Assembly: GCA_013398175.1 (NCBI GenBank)
Contig: VZRZ01003845.1
Location: 397,900-461,899 of the forward strand
Source of the DNA: Climacteris rufus
Lineage: Eukaryota; Chordata; Aves; Passeriformes; Climacteridae
Reading direction: 5' to 3'
DNA: 64,000 bases
A program made the position numbers and the translations under genes. The notes under the pieces are model-generated. The model was not told the DNA's origin, ran no database searches, and saw nothing but the letters and a program-made list of their open reading frames with translations. The stretch's first letter is position 1. Every line of letters starts with the position of its first letter. This document shows, in pieces, positions 25,301 to 38,700 of the stretch.

Positions 25301-27398
25301 GCCACCTGACAAAATGTCTCTGAGTCTTGGGCACCAAAAGGATTTTAGATCCAAGGCCCGCTCCTGTTTGCTGGCCACCATTCCCACTGCTGCAAGGTTC
25401 TCCTCCCTGCTGCCACAGCCAGCAGAGCTGTTTACACAGAGTCAGAGGAAGGACTGAGACGCTTCCAACAACTCCAAAATGCCTCTCAATATCCAAAACA
25501 TCAGGCTGCTTTCCATGCCTTCCTGGCAAAACAAACATGCTGCAAGAGTGGGGGTGGGGAAGAAAGCCTGACACACTGCTAGGGAAAAAATAAATCTGGG
25601 AGTAGTGAAAATCATGCAGAGAACTTAATACTGAATTTTACTTTAAATAAAAAACGGAATAATGAAGTCAGTCTACCATAACACTGGTGACACTTTTACA
25701 ATTCTTTTTCAGCTTGGAATTGCTGCCCAGCCTCCCCTTGCAGAACTGCAGGCTCGGGAGGAGGGTGAGCAGAAGAGGACAGTGCTGTGAGCAGAGCTGC
25801 AGCACTGTGGTACTTTCTAGTTCAGGCACTGAAAATAGAAAGGAAGGAAGTGCTTATTATTCCTCCACGCTGCTTACTCCAGAACTTTAGGGGAGGGGAT
25901 TCCCTGGGGTTTAGGAATGCCTCTCTGAGGAGGAGAGGCTGACAGATCTCAACAAACCCCAAACTTCCCTGGGGATGGCTGCTGCTGCCACGGCACAGCT
26001 CTAGGGTAAGCCATTTTCTAAGAAGAGATCAAACTTTACTCTCTCAGTGCTCCATGGCTTTGCTTCTTAAGGAAATGGAGAAATGCAAGTCATGCTTCAG
26101 ATGATCCAATTCACATATAACAAGCAAATACATAAACCCCACACTGCTACAAATAAAGACTTCCCATTATCCAGTTCCCTCTTTTAATTGTTTTTCCAAG
26201 GGGTCCCAGAAGCTCAAGTTGCACTATATACAACAAACTGGATTCCAAGTGACCAAAGCAAAACCAAACACTTCTTCATTTGTCAGTCTCAGTAATGTCC
26301 TGCTAGGAAGAGCCTTTAGTAAAAACAAATATGATTTAAGTACTATTCAAGGACTGCTAGAAAGTATGACAAAACTAGCAAACTAACTAAACAGTGCAGG
26401 GAAGGTACCAATTAATAATGCCATAACCTACACAATGTTTCTAAATCATGAAGTTGAACTAAGCACATCTGTATAACCTCTGGAAAGCTCACACTTACCT
26501 AAACTTTTCAAAGTCTCTGCTTTAATACAGGGTTAAGTACAACACACTGAAGTACTACCAGTTTTACTCATGTCCTGTCTTCTCAGTTACTTATCTCATT
26601 TTAATATCTTGCTCTGGGTGCCTGCAGAGGAAAGGATTATGGTTCAAGCTGAACAGATTCAACACACAGGATTTGAGACCTCTTTATTTTCAGCTAAGAA
26701 GGGACAGCACAGACCCCTGAACATCCCCACCCCTCTCTGTAAGCATTGCTTTATTTCGTGCTCAAGTCCAGGAGCGTGTCTTCGCCTGACTCACGACTTC
26801 CTGCTGCTTCTGAGTGTAACCATTAAAACCACTGCCCCCTCCCCCATTTAGCAAATTACTAAACCACCCTTTCTCATCCAATCTTAACATGCTCCCCTAT
26901 CTCTTATTATTTTAGTCTGTCATCTGATTTTCACTTTTCTTCTTCCCTACAGATAACTCTATTCTTTTTCTTCATCAATTCCTCATTTCATCCACACTGC
27001 TATTCAGTATATAATGAAACAATTTAGCCTCTGTGAACAGGAATGCGGGTGGGTACAAAAGTATTAAGAAAGGAAAGCAGCTGTATTCAGAGTATTAAAA
27101 TTATTATCTGTAGGGACCTGTGTCATCAAGCAGCCCTTGCTTACTTTGAGTAAGCCAGCCAGTTTCAGGAAAATCTCACCAACTTTTTCAGACTATAGTT
27201 ATTACACAGTACAGTAACAGAATACTAAAAAAAAAGAAGTAAGATAATAAATAAAACCTATTTTATCAGCCTGGAAAAGGAAACAGAAATAAAGGCAAAA
27301 CTGCAGCAACCTCCTTTCAGTAAGTCAGGAACAACCAGGATTACAATGCCTGGTCTATAAGGCAAATACTGTCAATTCGTTTTTCTCTTATCTTTTAA

Positions 27399-27412
27399 AC
27401 ACACACACACAC
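27399..27412 (+). repeat. AC dinucleotide repeat, seven units
   Basis: Seven consecutive AC units in intron, followed by GTGG. It is a plain microsatellite. Confidence 0.95.
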
Positions 27413-29900
27413 GTGGAAATGAACAAACAGCATGTATGCATTTCGGAAGAACTGTGGAATTCTGCAACATTACTTTAGCAAGAGAGCAGCATGAAAAAAT
27501 ATTGACAAATGGAAATGCTCCACATGCTCCAATCATCACATATTGACAAAGAAACATAATGGACAATTTTCATCTCTTATTTCTCTCTTCAAAATATAAT
27601 GTATTTGCAGAGCCTTAAACTTCAGACTTTTCAATTTCCAGAATAATAATTTTACAGTTGAGTTGACATTAAATTGGTTTTAACCCTATGAAAAGAACAC
27701 CCAAGCCACAGCCACTTGGGAGACTGCAAGCATGAGTCAGGGACATACAGGAGGCAGAGAAAGGGAATTATTTCCTTGCTGCATAAGCAATTACATAAAA
27801 CCAGAAATGCCTTAAGAAGACAAGTTACAAGTTCAGGTGGAATTAATGAAACAGAAACTGAGGGCTGCAGATGGCCTTTGCAGAGCTTTGGGTTTGGCCA
27901 TTTGCCAGGCAGAATCTAGAGGTTTATGTTCACCCGGTCAGGAGGCTTGAGGAGTTTTTACTCAGATGGTTCCCATGTACCATGTGATTTCACAACCATG
28001 TCAACAAAAAGTCACATCATTTTTTAAAGGGAAATGGTTAACTAGACTACAAGAAAGAGAAATAATCCATTTTACTCCATGGCTATGATGGAAAGAAAGA
28101 AAGAGGAGAAAGGAGGAGGAGCAACAGACCAGTCTCTCAAAACCTGTTTTGAAGGTGCAATCCTGCTGAAACAATAACACAGCTGCATTCCCTCTGGAGT
28201 TCTGCACCAGTGTGCCTCAGGCAGACATCACCCACATGAAAATCCAGGAAACACAGGACGTGTGTGCATAATGCAACATCCTCTAGATGAAGGTAGCTGC
28301 TCCCTGCACTGCTTTTCCAGGTTAACACCGACAGTGCCAGGGCAGTATCCTTCTCCAGGGTACTCTAAGAAGCAGTCCTTAGAGTCCCTCTTGATTAGTC
28401 CCTCATTTCTCTAACCTGCTAATCTGAGGTGCTAAAGCAAAGGTTGATTTGAAGATAAAGCTGTGGAACACTGCCTTTTTTTCCCCTTTTTTTCTGTTGC
28501 CAACATTAACATAGGTTCCCTTTTGGACAGCTGGACAACTTCTCAAGCTGGAAGGTCAGTTACCGATAAAAAGACTTTGGAACAAATTACTTAAGTACAT
28601 TTTATCATCTTTCCTCTCTAAGTTGCTCCCTTTTACCAGCTGTGTTTTAAGAAAGAGAGAAAAAGGGACTGGTCAGAAAAGGAATTAAATTACAAGCAGT
28701 TAAGTTTCATTCACTGTGTCTTGCAGACAACTCAGGGTTGACAAAGAGATGCAGAAGAGGCAGAAGTCATCCAGAGACATAGTGAGGTCCTTCCATCTAC
28801 TCAACAGAAAACACTAAGGAGTGTCTCCTCACCCATGCTGGAATTTCTGATTCTGCCTTTGTTACTTCTGTATCTTTTTCTGGGGTACATTTTGGTTTTA
28901 TGTCTTGCCCCTGTCTAAAGTTTGGAATTTTGTCTTTGGGAGGACATAAAGCACAGAAATCCAAAGAACATGGACTGCTGCTAGATTTCCTAACACACAA
29001 ATAACTTCACGCAGAAACTCAGCGAAAGAATGGGAAACCCTTGATGGGAAAACCCTTTTCCAGAATCTTTAATTTCTTTAGGCATTTTCTGGGGCCAGAT
29101 GGAGGAAGACTTTTATACCACCAAAATAAATGGCGAGCAGAGCCCATCTATAGAGTGACAGGGGTTCTGGTTTCACTTAGCAGACAGCCTTTCATTGTTT
29201 CAAGAGGCTTTTTCCGCTAAGAACTTTTCTGTGTATCTGCTACAACCAGACTGCCTGGCATCAGATGCAAATGGTACTCAAAGCTAATGAAACAGGCTTG
29301 GTACAGTCCATCTAACAGCCTGGAAGTGGGCAGGCTTTGCATTAGCCCCCTGCAGACATAAGCAAACTCGTGGCATTAATTTAATCTAACTCCACACGTC
29401 TATGATACACACACACATTTAATGGTACCACCCAGAAATCTTTTACAGACAAAGGCATTTTAGGGGATGTGGCTCACCTGAGCTATTACAGGCTCCACTT
29501 CAGGATGAGACGAGTTACAGGCTAGAAACAACTATTTCCTTTCAACACAAAGGATGATGACTAAGTCATAAAAGATGACAAATGTTAGGGGACATAAATG
29601 ACAACTAGAAATTTTGCAAGGTGGTTCTGGTCTCCATCAATGGCAAGCCAAGGTCGAGTCCCACCACTCAGTCTTACTCCTAAAGGAGGTGCTGCAGAAC
29701 CAGACAATTGGGGTAAACACAGAGCTGGGAGAAGCTGTTGATTCCCAGTGAAGTTTAAGGACTATTGAGATTTTTTTCACCCAGACCTCAACACTTCTGT
29801 CACTATAGTGACTGTCCCCATCTCCCCAGAGGTTACAAAGTAAACAGCCAGTAGTGTACATGCACTGGTACTCTTTGGTGGAAGGAAGGTTACCGGGGAT

Positions 29901-30435
29901 CTCACCTGGAGAACTACATCCACCCCCAGGGGCCTCAGCACAGCAAAGACATGGACCCATTGAAGTGGGTCCAGAGGAGGCCACAAAGATGATCAGAGAG
30001 CTGGAGCTCTCTGCTGTGAGGAAAGGCTGAGGGAGCTGGGTTGTTCAGTCTGGAGAATACAGGCTCCAGGAAGGTCTCATAGTGGCCTTTCAATACTTAA
30101 AGGGGGCCTGTAAGAAAAATGGGGACAAACTTTTTAGCAGGGCCTGTTGCAATAGGACATGGGGCAATGGTTTTAAATGAAAGAAGGGTTGATTTAGATT
30201 AGATATAATGAAAAACTATTTCACAATGAGGGTGGCAAAACACTGGCACTGACTACTCAGAGCAGTGACAGATGTTCCATCCCTGGAAACATTCATGGTT
30301 AGATTGGACAGGGCTTGGAGCAACCTCATCTGGTTGAAGATGTGCTTGTTCTTTGAAGGGAGTTTGGACTGGATGACCTTTAAAGGTCTCTTACAATCCA
30401 ACCTATTCTGTGATTCTACAATTCTGTGATTCTAC
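29901..30435 (+). mobile_element. CR1 LINE, 3' portion, plus orientation
   Basis: A 5'-truncated CR1 retrotransposon. Recognisable segments in order are CTCACCTGGAGAACTACATC, a GGGTCCAGAGGAGGCCAC stretch, CTGGAGCTCTCTGCTGTGAG, a GGGTTGTTCAGTCTGGAGAA stretch, a TTAGATTAGATATAATGAAA stretch, and the GGACTGGATGACCTTTAAAG tail. It ends in the family's short terminal repeats, seen here as two copies of ATTCTGTGATTCTAC. The ORF2 coding part is absent, so it cannot move on its own. It lies antisense to CABIN1 in the large intron. Confidence 0.9.
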
Positions 30436-33116
30436 CCCAGCCTAATTTTAAGAAAATTGAAAACTGCTTCAGAACACAGAACTATCAGCTATCATTTCTG
30501 ACTACATCTTGTAACACCCCAAAATAGTGAACCTGACACAGTACATTACTAAGGTTATCCTGACTATGCTCCTGCCTTAAAAGACTGCATGGGCAGTACA
30601 GCATAACAAAGCCTCCATCTACTCTAGTGCGGTATATACAATACTAGTAAGGAAAGGAGGACAAGAACTTCATAACATTAAGAACTATGCTAATAGATGA
30701 GATTCAGCACACTGTTAATGTGGAATTACGAGTTGTTCAGAAATTCTTCATGCTGAAACTGCAGTAAGGGTTTCCTCCTTGTATAGGATGTAACCTTCTA
30801 CTATTTCAGCAGGCTTGAAGGATTTGAAGAAACACATTGTCACCTACTTAAATATCCAAGTTTTAGATGTAAATTACTGATTATCCAATAAAGACTCGTT
30901 GATTTTGAGTATTTTAACCTAGGCTGTCAGAGTGCTAAAAAGTCCTTTTACCAAAATACTCCAATTTTTACGCCAACACAAACTGCTCTTCAATCCTACA
31001 TCCCTTGCTTTTCAACAAACAAAATGCTTAACTGCCCACTCCCACCCAACAGCTGACATCCAGCATCCCTGCACTGACAGCACAGTGTCTTTCAGCCTTT
31101 AGACTCTCCTCTACATAATGACACACACACTAAAATATCAAGATGAGAGTCTATAAAATCCCACTGTTTGCAAAATATTTCAGTATGTTCATACAATGCT
31201 CAGAAAAAGTGACATAATCCACACTTATATTTTACATCTCTATCACCATGTTAGACTCAAAGTCTCAGAAAATATCAAAAGCTAGACAGTTAGATCAGTA
31301 GCACAGGGGAAAATGCTATCATTTCAGAAAACAATACTGATCAAGCACTCAGTGTTCGTTCTTGTCAGTACCAAATCACTAGAATACATAGCATTAGGAG
31401 ACCCTGCTGAAAGAGATTTTTGAGGCTGAAGGAACATAAAACAAAAGGTGCAGAGAATGCTTGCTGCTAATTTCCATCACAGTTTTTGAAAGCAGAAGCC
31501 CCTCTACAGCAGCATCACAAGGCAGCTCATAAAATACAATCAAGTGATAATCTTTTAAACTGGTAAAGAAGAGCCTTCACTTTAATTTTATCTTGATACA
31601 AAATTACATCTTCATAAAAATTACCTAGAAACATTCTCCTTAAAATACCTGCTGGCTAAGATTCATCTTCTAGACAAACATCTTTCTCTTAACTCAGAGT
31701 ACTGTGAGTGACCATGCAGCCACATCACCTGATTTTGGGGGCCACTTAGTGACTTTTCAAAACAGTGCATATTTCCCCAGTGATCTGTTGGGTAGTTTCT
31801 CTCAACTGACCCTGGTAAGTAAGTTCAAGGTGACACAACAGAAAATCAGATTTGTGTACTGTACATATTGAAAATTGGCCAGAAAAGGCCATGTCATTAC
31901 TTGGAAGTGACAAATCCATATGTAGCAACTACTCTGGTTGGGTACTGGCAGTTTTCTTTAAGGCTATTATGACCTTACATTCATGTTCAGTAGCTTATAA
32001 GCCACAGACTTCAAAATACAAATAGGTAGGGTGTTTTGCAGCTTATTTAGGAACAAATCAAGATTATGAGAAAAGCTAGTAAACTTCATTGAATAGACTT
32101 AAATGATTTATAAAAATGAAGAGAGCTGTATATAGGAACTTAATGAAGAACTGTCAGTACTTTTAACAGCATGAATATAAACAAGCACTACCAACCAGGA
32201 TGAAATATAAAATGCAATACATACCAGGAATAGTACTAAAAAAAACATACTCAACTGTTCACTATTGGAAAACACTTTTGGAAAGCAACAAGAATGGCAT
32301 GCTCCATGACAGGCTGGTATTTTGGTATGTGCACACAATCTGGAAGCACAGAGAAATACTTGAATCTTTTGTCAATGTTGAGAAGAAAAAAAGCAACGGA
32401 AAGCAGAAGGGAACAAAAATTTCAGCTCCTCTAGTGTTCTGACAGAGGCAACGTGACAGCAGGAGCTCGTAGAAAACCCTTTCAAATCAGAATCCTGTAA
32501 GATCTGACTAGGGTTCCCTATTCCTTTTCCTAATGCCAGTTCTCTAAAGATATGTGTTTGTAAACACATGACTTAATTCATATTTGAAGGTCACAGCTCT
32601 GTCTGGGGTTTCATACTGATTTAGGAATGACAGAAGTACACATCCTGGATTTCAAACAGTTTGTCAGCTGAAGCTGAGGGCAGGAAGCAGCTTATTTAAA
32701 ATAGGTAGTAAGAAACAAGTATCCCGTAATAGTGGTTATGAACTAGAAAAAGACACATGCAGTGGTAAAGCCTTGGAGAAGACATACTCCTCTGAAACAA
32801 CTAAAGCTCTACATGAGTTTGCACATTTCATCCTCACCAATTAAGAACCTTGAATTAAGCCATTAGGAGCTGACAAGTAATTAATTTCATTATCTCTCTT
32901 CCCCCTCAACTACAGCAGCATCCACAGAACACTTCCCTTCTCTGTCCAGCAAGTGGAGGCCCTGAAGGAATCCTGACGGCTATAAAAGGTAAAAAAATCT
33001 CTTTCTGTTATGCACCCCACAGCTAATCTCAAGTATCTTTTTTCCTCTGATAGAGGAATTAATGCAACAAAGAAGAATTTGATTAACTGTTATTCGAGTA
33101 TTTTACCTTTTTTTCT

Positions 33117-33128
33117 GGGGGGGGGGGG
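33117..33128 (+). repeat. Homopolymer G12
   Basis: Twelve consecutive G follow a T-rich stretch. It is a simple repeat in intron. Confidence 0.99.
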
Positions 33129-34459
33129 AACACACATACATGCGTGTTAACACCTAATGCTGTCCTGCTGTCAGAGACTCACAGGGCTTCCTCAGAAAAA
33201 CAAAAGCAGTTCTTTATTCTGTTGTAAGAGTTAGTGGAAATGCCTAATTCAAGTAAAGATTTAGGCAGCTGCCTGCCTAGAACCCCAACTAAAGTTGACT
33301 GATCTTTGATAACACCAGAGGAACAAGACATTGCAGGGAAGCAATAATTCAATTACCCTATTTACAGTAACATACATCACAGTATACACAGGGGACCTTC
33401 AGTATTCAACCAGCAGCAATACTACAACAGCTTAATCCAGCACAAGGCACGGCAGTGTCTCAGCTCGGCAGAAGACAGGGTACAGTCTGCTGGTGTTTGA
33501 TTTCAGTGATACTGTTAGATAGAAATTATTTGAGAACAGCCAGAGTAATTATTGAGGGGGAGGAGGAGTTAGGAAGGCCTCAACATTTAGAGTATTTCAG
33601 ACTCCAATAAAGATGCTAAAAACACACAACAGTCCTATTACTGAAAACAGTATCTGGATATTCAAGATGTCAACCTGAATATGCTCCAATAGAAAAGACA
33701 CAACTTGCAGCTCCCTGGGTAATAAAAACCTCTATAGCATATGCTTTAATTCTTAGATCTGCTTCATGCAAAATGCCCAGAGCACCCTCAAAAATCTGCC
33801 GTTGCACAAATAAACACAGGCTGCAGTAAATTTCAAAAAACCCAGAAACATGGAGCTGCCACAGCCAATGCCGCAAACAGCATGTGGCACTTGCTTTATG
33901 CACAACACCAGAATTTACTGCAATTAAGACATACGTTCTAAAATTATAAACATGTGACCAGACAAAGCTGACTGATTTTAACGAACTGCTAATTAAATTG
34001 GAATCCTCTTATCCTCTCTCTCTCTTTAGCTGAATGAAGCAGCAACTGTTCCAGCATAGTAGCTCATGCAAAATAGACACTGAACAACAGGCTTTCCTGT
34101 TGGGTCACCGTTAAGCAGGGGAATCTCCCGTGTGCGCCTGGCTCTGGCAGCAGGGCAGGGAGCGCACAGCAGAGCACAGCTGGGCTGCTCTGTGCCACGC
34201 TGCGTTCCTAGAGACCTTACCGGCTCTTTGCTCTTCGAGACATGAAAGCCGCCTCTCAGCTTTAGGGCTGGATTGAAAACGAGGGTGCTAAGTAATTCAT
34301 CCCACCAAGGGGGTGGAGGAAGGAGAAATCCCAAACAATACAGACGGAATCAAACAAAAATCCCTCACCCTTTCGTCCCCCCTTCCAAACTTCTCTCGAC
34401 TCCTTCGTTTCCCATCGCCCTCAGGATTTTCCTGTGCAGCAAAGCAGCTCTGTTCAGCC

Positions 34460-35720
34460 TCTAACCGCAGGCGAACCGAACTAATGAAATAAGTATTTCC
34501 CAACCACGACGGCAAATGTCATCAGATCTCTTCTCCCTCCCTCCAGCTCGGAGCTGGGATGAGCCCAGCAGCGCCCGCAGCCCGCCCAGCACCGGGGCAG
34601 GGATTCCCCGCGGGTCACGGCCAGGGTGTGAGTAGCCGCGGGCAAGCGGAATGGGAAAGGGCAAGGCACGGCACACCGAGGAACGCCCTAGAGCGCAGGG
34701 GGGCCGCCAGCTGTCCGTGCCGCTGGGGGGAGAGACCGAACTTGCTCCAGCACCGCCTCCGTGCCCGCCGGAGCCCCCGGCCTCCCCGCGGGGCATCACC
34801 CGCAGCCCGACGCCCCGGCCGCGGGCAGCAGCAGCGGCGCCTTCCCCGCCCGCCCCGGGNNNNNNNNNNNNNNNNNNNNNNNNNNNNNNNNNNNNNNNNN
34901 NNNNNNNNNNNNNNNNNNNNNNNNNNNNNNNNNNNNNNNNNNNNNNNNNNNNNNNNNNNNNNNNNNNNNNNNNNNNNNNNNNNNNNNNNNNNNNNNNNNN
35001 NNNNNNNNNNNNNNNNNNNNNNNNNNNNNNNNNNNNNNNNNNNNNNNNNNNNNNNNNNNNNNNNNNNNNNNNNNNNNNNNNNNNNNNNNNNNNNNNNNNN
35101 NNNNNNNNNNNNNNNNNNNNNNNNNNNNNNNNNNNNNNNNNNNNNNNNNNNNNNNNNNNNNNNNNNNNNNNNNNNNNNNNNNNNNNNNNNNNNNNNNNNN
35201 NNNNNNNNNNNNNNNNNNNNNNNNNNNNNNNNNNNNNNNNNNNNNNNNNNNNNNNNNNNNNNNNNNNNNNNNNNNNNNNNNNNNNNNNNNNNNNNNNNNN
35301 NNNNNNNNNNNNNNNNNNNNNNNNNNNNNNNNNNNNNNNNNNNNNNNNNNNNNNNNNNNNNNNNNNNNNNNNNNNNNNNNNNNNNNNNNNNNNNNNNNNN
35401 NNNNNNNNNNNNNNNNNNNNNNNNNNNNNNNNNNNNNNNNNNNNNNNNNNNNNNNNNNNNNNNNNNNNNNNNNNNNNNNNNNNNNNNNNNNNNNNNNNNN
35501 NNNNNNNNNNNNNNNNNNNNNNNNNNNNGCCGCCCCCGCAGCGGCACAGCCCGCACCGCCGAGCGCTCGCCCCCGCGGGGCCACAGCGCGGCTCCCCCGC
35601 ACGGCAGCGCCAGCGGCAGCCCCGGACACCGTTCCCGAGAGCTGGCGCTGTCACATCGTCCCTTCCCCGGCTGCTGCGGTACCAGGGGGTGCTGCTGGCA
35701 CAGTTCTCGCTCGCACCAGT
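34460..35720. promoter_or_regulatory. CpG-island-like block inside the large CABIN1 intron
   Basis: The sequence on both sides of an N gap is strongly GC-rich and full of CpG dinucleotides, unlike the AT-rich intron around it. The left arm (about 34460-34859) has dense CGCCCG, CCGCGGG and CCCGCC patterns. The right arm (35529 to about 35720) begins with CCGCCCCCGCAGCGG-type sequence. Such blocks in birds usually mark promoters. Candidate donor sites exist on both strands: GTGAGT at 34627 on the plus strand, and GTGAGTGTG on the minus strand near 35915-35923. No exon of a recognisable gene accompanies them. It could be an alternative CABIN1 promoter, the promoter of a nested or antisense transcript, or an orphan island. 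Confidence 0.7.
34860..35528. other. Assembly gap of 669 N
   Basis: An unbroken run of N. The length is not a round placeholder, which suggests a size estimate. It sits in the centre of the CpG-dense block, as expected where GC-rich sequence failed to be read. All apparent long open frames over this interval are artefacts of reading through N. Confidence 0.99.
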
Positions 35721-38700
35721 CTTTTGCCATCTCTTTCAATACATGCTTCCGCCTTTCTCCAACTACTGGAAGGAAAAAAACAAAGGTCTCCCCTTGTCCT
35801 TTCCCCCCTACTTCCCTCTCCCTGCTTTCGATGATTTCGGTCAATCCCACATTCAGAGACCCAAAACGTGTGCCAGTCCACTGCCAACCTCAGCCTGTGT
35901 AATCCTGCCTCACACACTCACCGATATATCTTTCTCAATCTCAGTTTAGCACAGCTAAACTCATCTTCTCCCAGCCATTCATCCAGGCTCTGCTCCAGAT
36001 TACCTTCATCACAGAAGTTTAAACGTTTTATCTTTACTTGTTCCTTTCTCTCGCTTTTGCAAGCAGGGCAGTTGCTTTGACCTCTTCCCTGCCTGTATAA
36101 GCATTGCACTGACTTGGTTCGCTTTGTTTTTTTTCCCTCTCCCGCTTACTAGGATTATTTGAAGTGCTCAAAATCCATCCTGTTTACTAACACCTCAGGT
36201 TTAATACCCTGCTTCTCAACTGCGACAGTTCCCACATCCTAGGTGGAAGTCAGGTGCTGACATTATCTTCATTTCCCATCATTTTAGCCACTTTTTACCC
36301 ATCTTGTCACTGCTTCGTGTTCCTATTTTCTTAGCACAGCAGTGCAAGGGTTCTCACTCTGAAAGCCCCATACACCTTGCCACTTACTACTTATTTGCAT
36401 ACTTCACATATATACACACATACTTTCATGCTTAACAGCATCTTGAAAAAATAGCTAAAGAATAATTTAGCCATCCTATTTATCTTTTATAACATTACAT
36501 TAATCAACAATACCCTGTGTCTCTGTCTCCACTTAAACTGTAAGAGACAGCTTTTTTGTTTTAAAGCAAAGACATCACTATGGGCATTACCACCCTCTGA
36601 AATAACCTGTGTCTTCATTGCCTCTCACATCCTTCCACCAAAGGCAATAACAAATTCTGTATTGATTAACAATGCAGTTTGGGCACCACCACTTCAGAAA
36701 TCCATTAACCTTTACTCTTTTGACTGCATGACATGGATTTACATTTTAAATACAAAACGGAAATGAATACTTACTTTCCATGTATTCATGCAAATAGGCA
36801 GCTTTCTGACCTGCACTTTTTCATCTGCTCCTTTAGTCACTGTTAACAGCAGAGCTCCTATCTCCCCCACTATACTGGGGCTTTTTCCTATGTATTGTAA
36901 CTTCTAATGCAAATTAAGTAGTTGCTGGACCTGGAATTAAATACACTGTTGGTGTTCACTAGATTGGAAACTTCCTCTTTATCTTTAGCATTTAAAAGGA
37001 TATGTTTTTCACTACAGATTATCTTTAAATTCTGTCCAATTCCAAAGGTTTCTTATCAATGTTTTGACTCTCTGACCAGCATTTTCACTAATCACCAGGA
37101 AATGTCCCATGTTTGCATTGCAGACTCCTACAGCATACATTAGTCAGTTGTCTGAACCACCACAAGGAGAATGAATTTTGCAATATTTGCACGTGCAGGT
37201 GTACATAACTTATGGTGCTACTGAGCAAAATCATTCCAAATTAGTTACCCAAGGTAAAAAATACATCTGCTTGATGAAGGGTAAGTGGCATCCCCTGTAC
37301 CTGTGGGAACCAACCCATACCACAGGATTTCCACATTCTGGATATGGGATATATATTACAGAGATGCTCCAAATTCAGTAGGGTTCTGAAAAAATGGGGA
37401 TAAAACTATTTACCTAGTGCTAGAAAGGGACTAAACCTTTGAGACTCATGTCAGAAATGTCCTGGAGTTATTCACAGGCACCCACACACATCCCCCTAAG
37501 CTGCAGCCCTGCTTCAGGCAGTCCTGCTGCCAGTGCTGCTGCAGGCTTGCTGGAGCTGGCTCCTGCAGAGCATGGCTGGCACCACCCCACTGCAATTCTT
37601 GGTTCACACTTCACTGTGTCATATCCAAGGCCTTTTCACTCATTACTTTTATACAGTGCAGTATTTGGGACACTATTTAAGTCTTCTGGCTGTTTAAGGG
37701 TAAAAGATGATTCACTATTTTCTTGTTTTATTAGTTATAGATGCTGTGCAGACAAGGGCTGTAGAAACAGCTAACATCTACTGCTTTTTAAACTTAATTT
37801 AGGTGATATAGGAACTAAACAATGTGGCTTTATGCATTTTGGCAAGGAAGGATGGATGGGAAAAAGACTGACAGAGCAATTACAGGGAACTTGAAACATG
37901 CCCAGAGTCAACAAGATGACCTAACATTTGTCCTTTTAAAAATAAATACTCAGAATGAATACTTTCAGCTCAGCAAACCATCTCTGAGAAAGAAAAACAA
38001 TCATCCTAGGTGCAACTGGTAATCCTCAAAGACCATGTCCTATACTTGTCTCAGTTAAAGGAAAGGAGGGGTGCAAAGCCCTATTCTAGACCATTAAAAC
38101 TGGCAAGTTTGTCTTGCACTCCATGTTTCCTTCTTTGAGTCTCACATTTTTTTGTCTAAAAATCTCTGGATCTTCAAATCAATAACACTCAGAAAAAGTT
38201 TGATGAACACCTCAGCCAGAATCAGCTACAGAATGTGAGCTCTCCAGTGCCACAATACCAGGAGACAGATGGGACTGATTTTACACTTTTGCACACTGGG
38301 ATTTCTCCATGGAATGTTCTGGGGTGAATAATGAATGTTCAGAAAGATTGCAGGCCTCTCTGCAATGTTGAGACAAGGGTGCCAGCTTTCCTTGCAAACA
38401 TAGCATGTGAGTTTGTTAAGGTCAGTACATCTGAAATTCTGTTCTACTTTCACATGGTTTTCTTCAGTTTGAAGGATATGCACTGTAAATCCTAGCATGA
38501 ACTCTATTTCCATTAGCAGAAGTAGATTTCACCTCTTGTTTTTAAGGAAGTAGGACATTGTTTTCACTTATAGATGACTTTTTTTTCCTTGTAGGAGATA
38601 AGGCTAATCTCAAGTTTCCAGTTCAATGCAAGTCCTACAGGAACTAGAAAGTATTATTTCTCCAGCAGCATTGCCTCCTTTAACATCTTCAGTCTTGCAA

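Noticed and set aside
34461..35949. Several long open frames (277-447 codons) on both strands across the GC-rich block
   Set aside because: About 223 codons of each are unread N, and the rest is Pro/Arg/Ala/Gly-rich sequence expected from any frame of GC-rich DNA.
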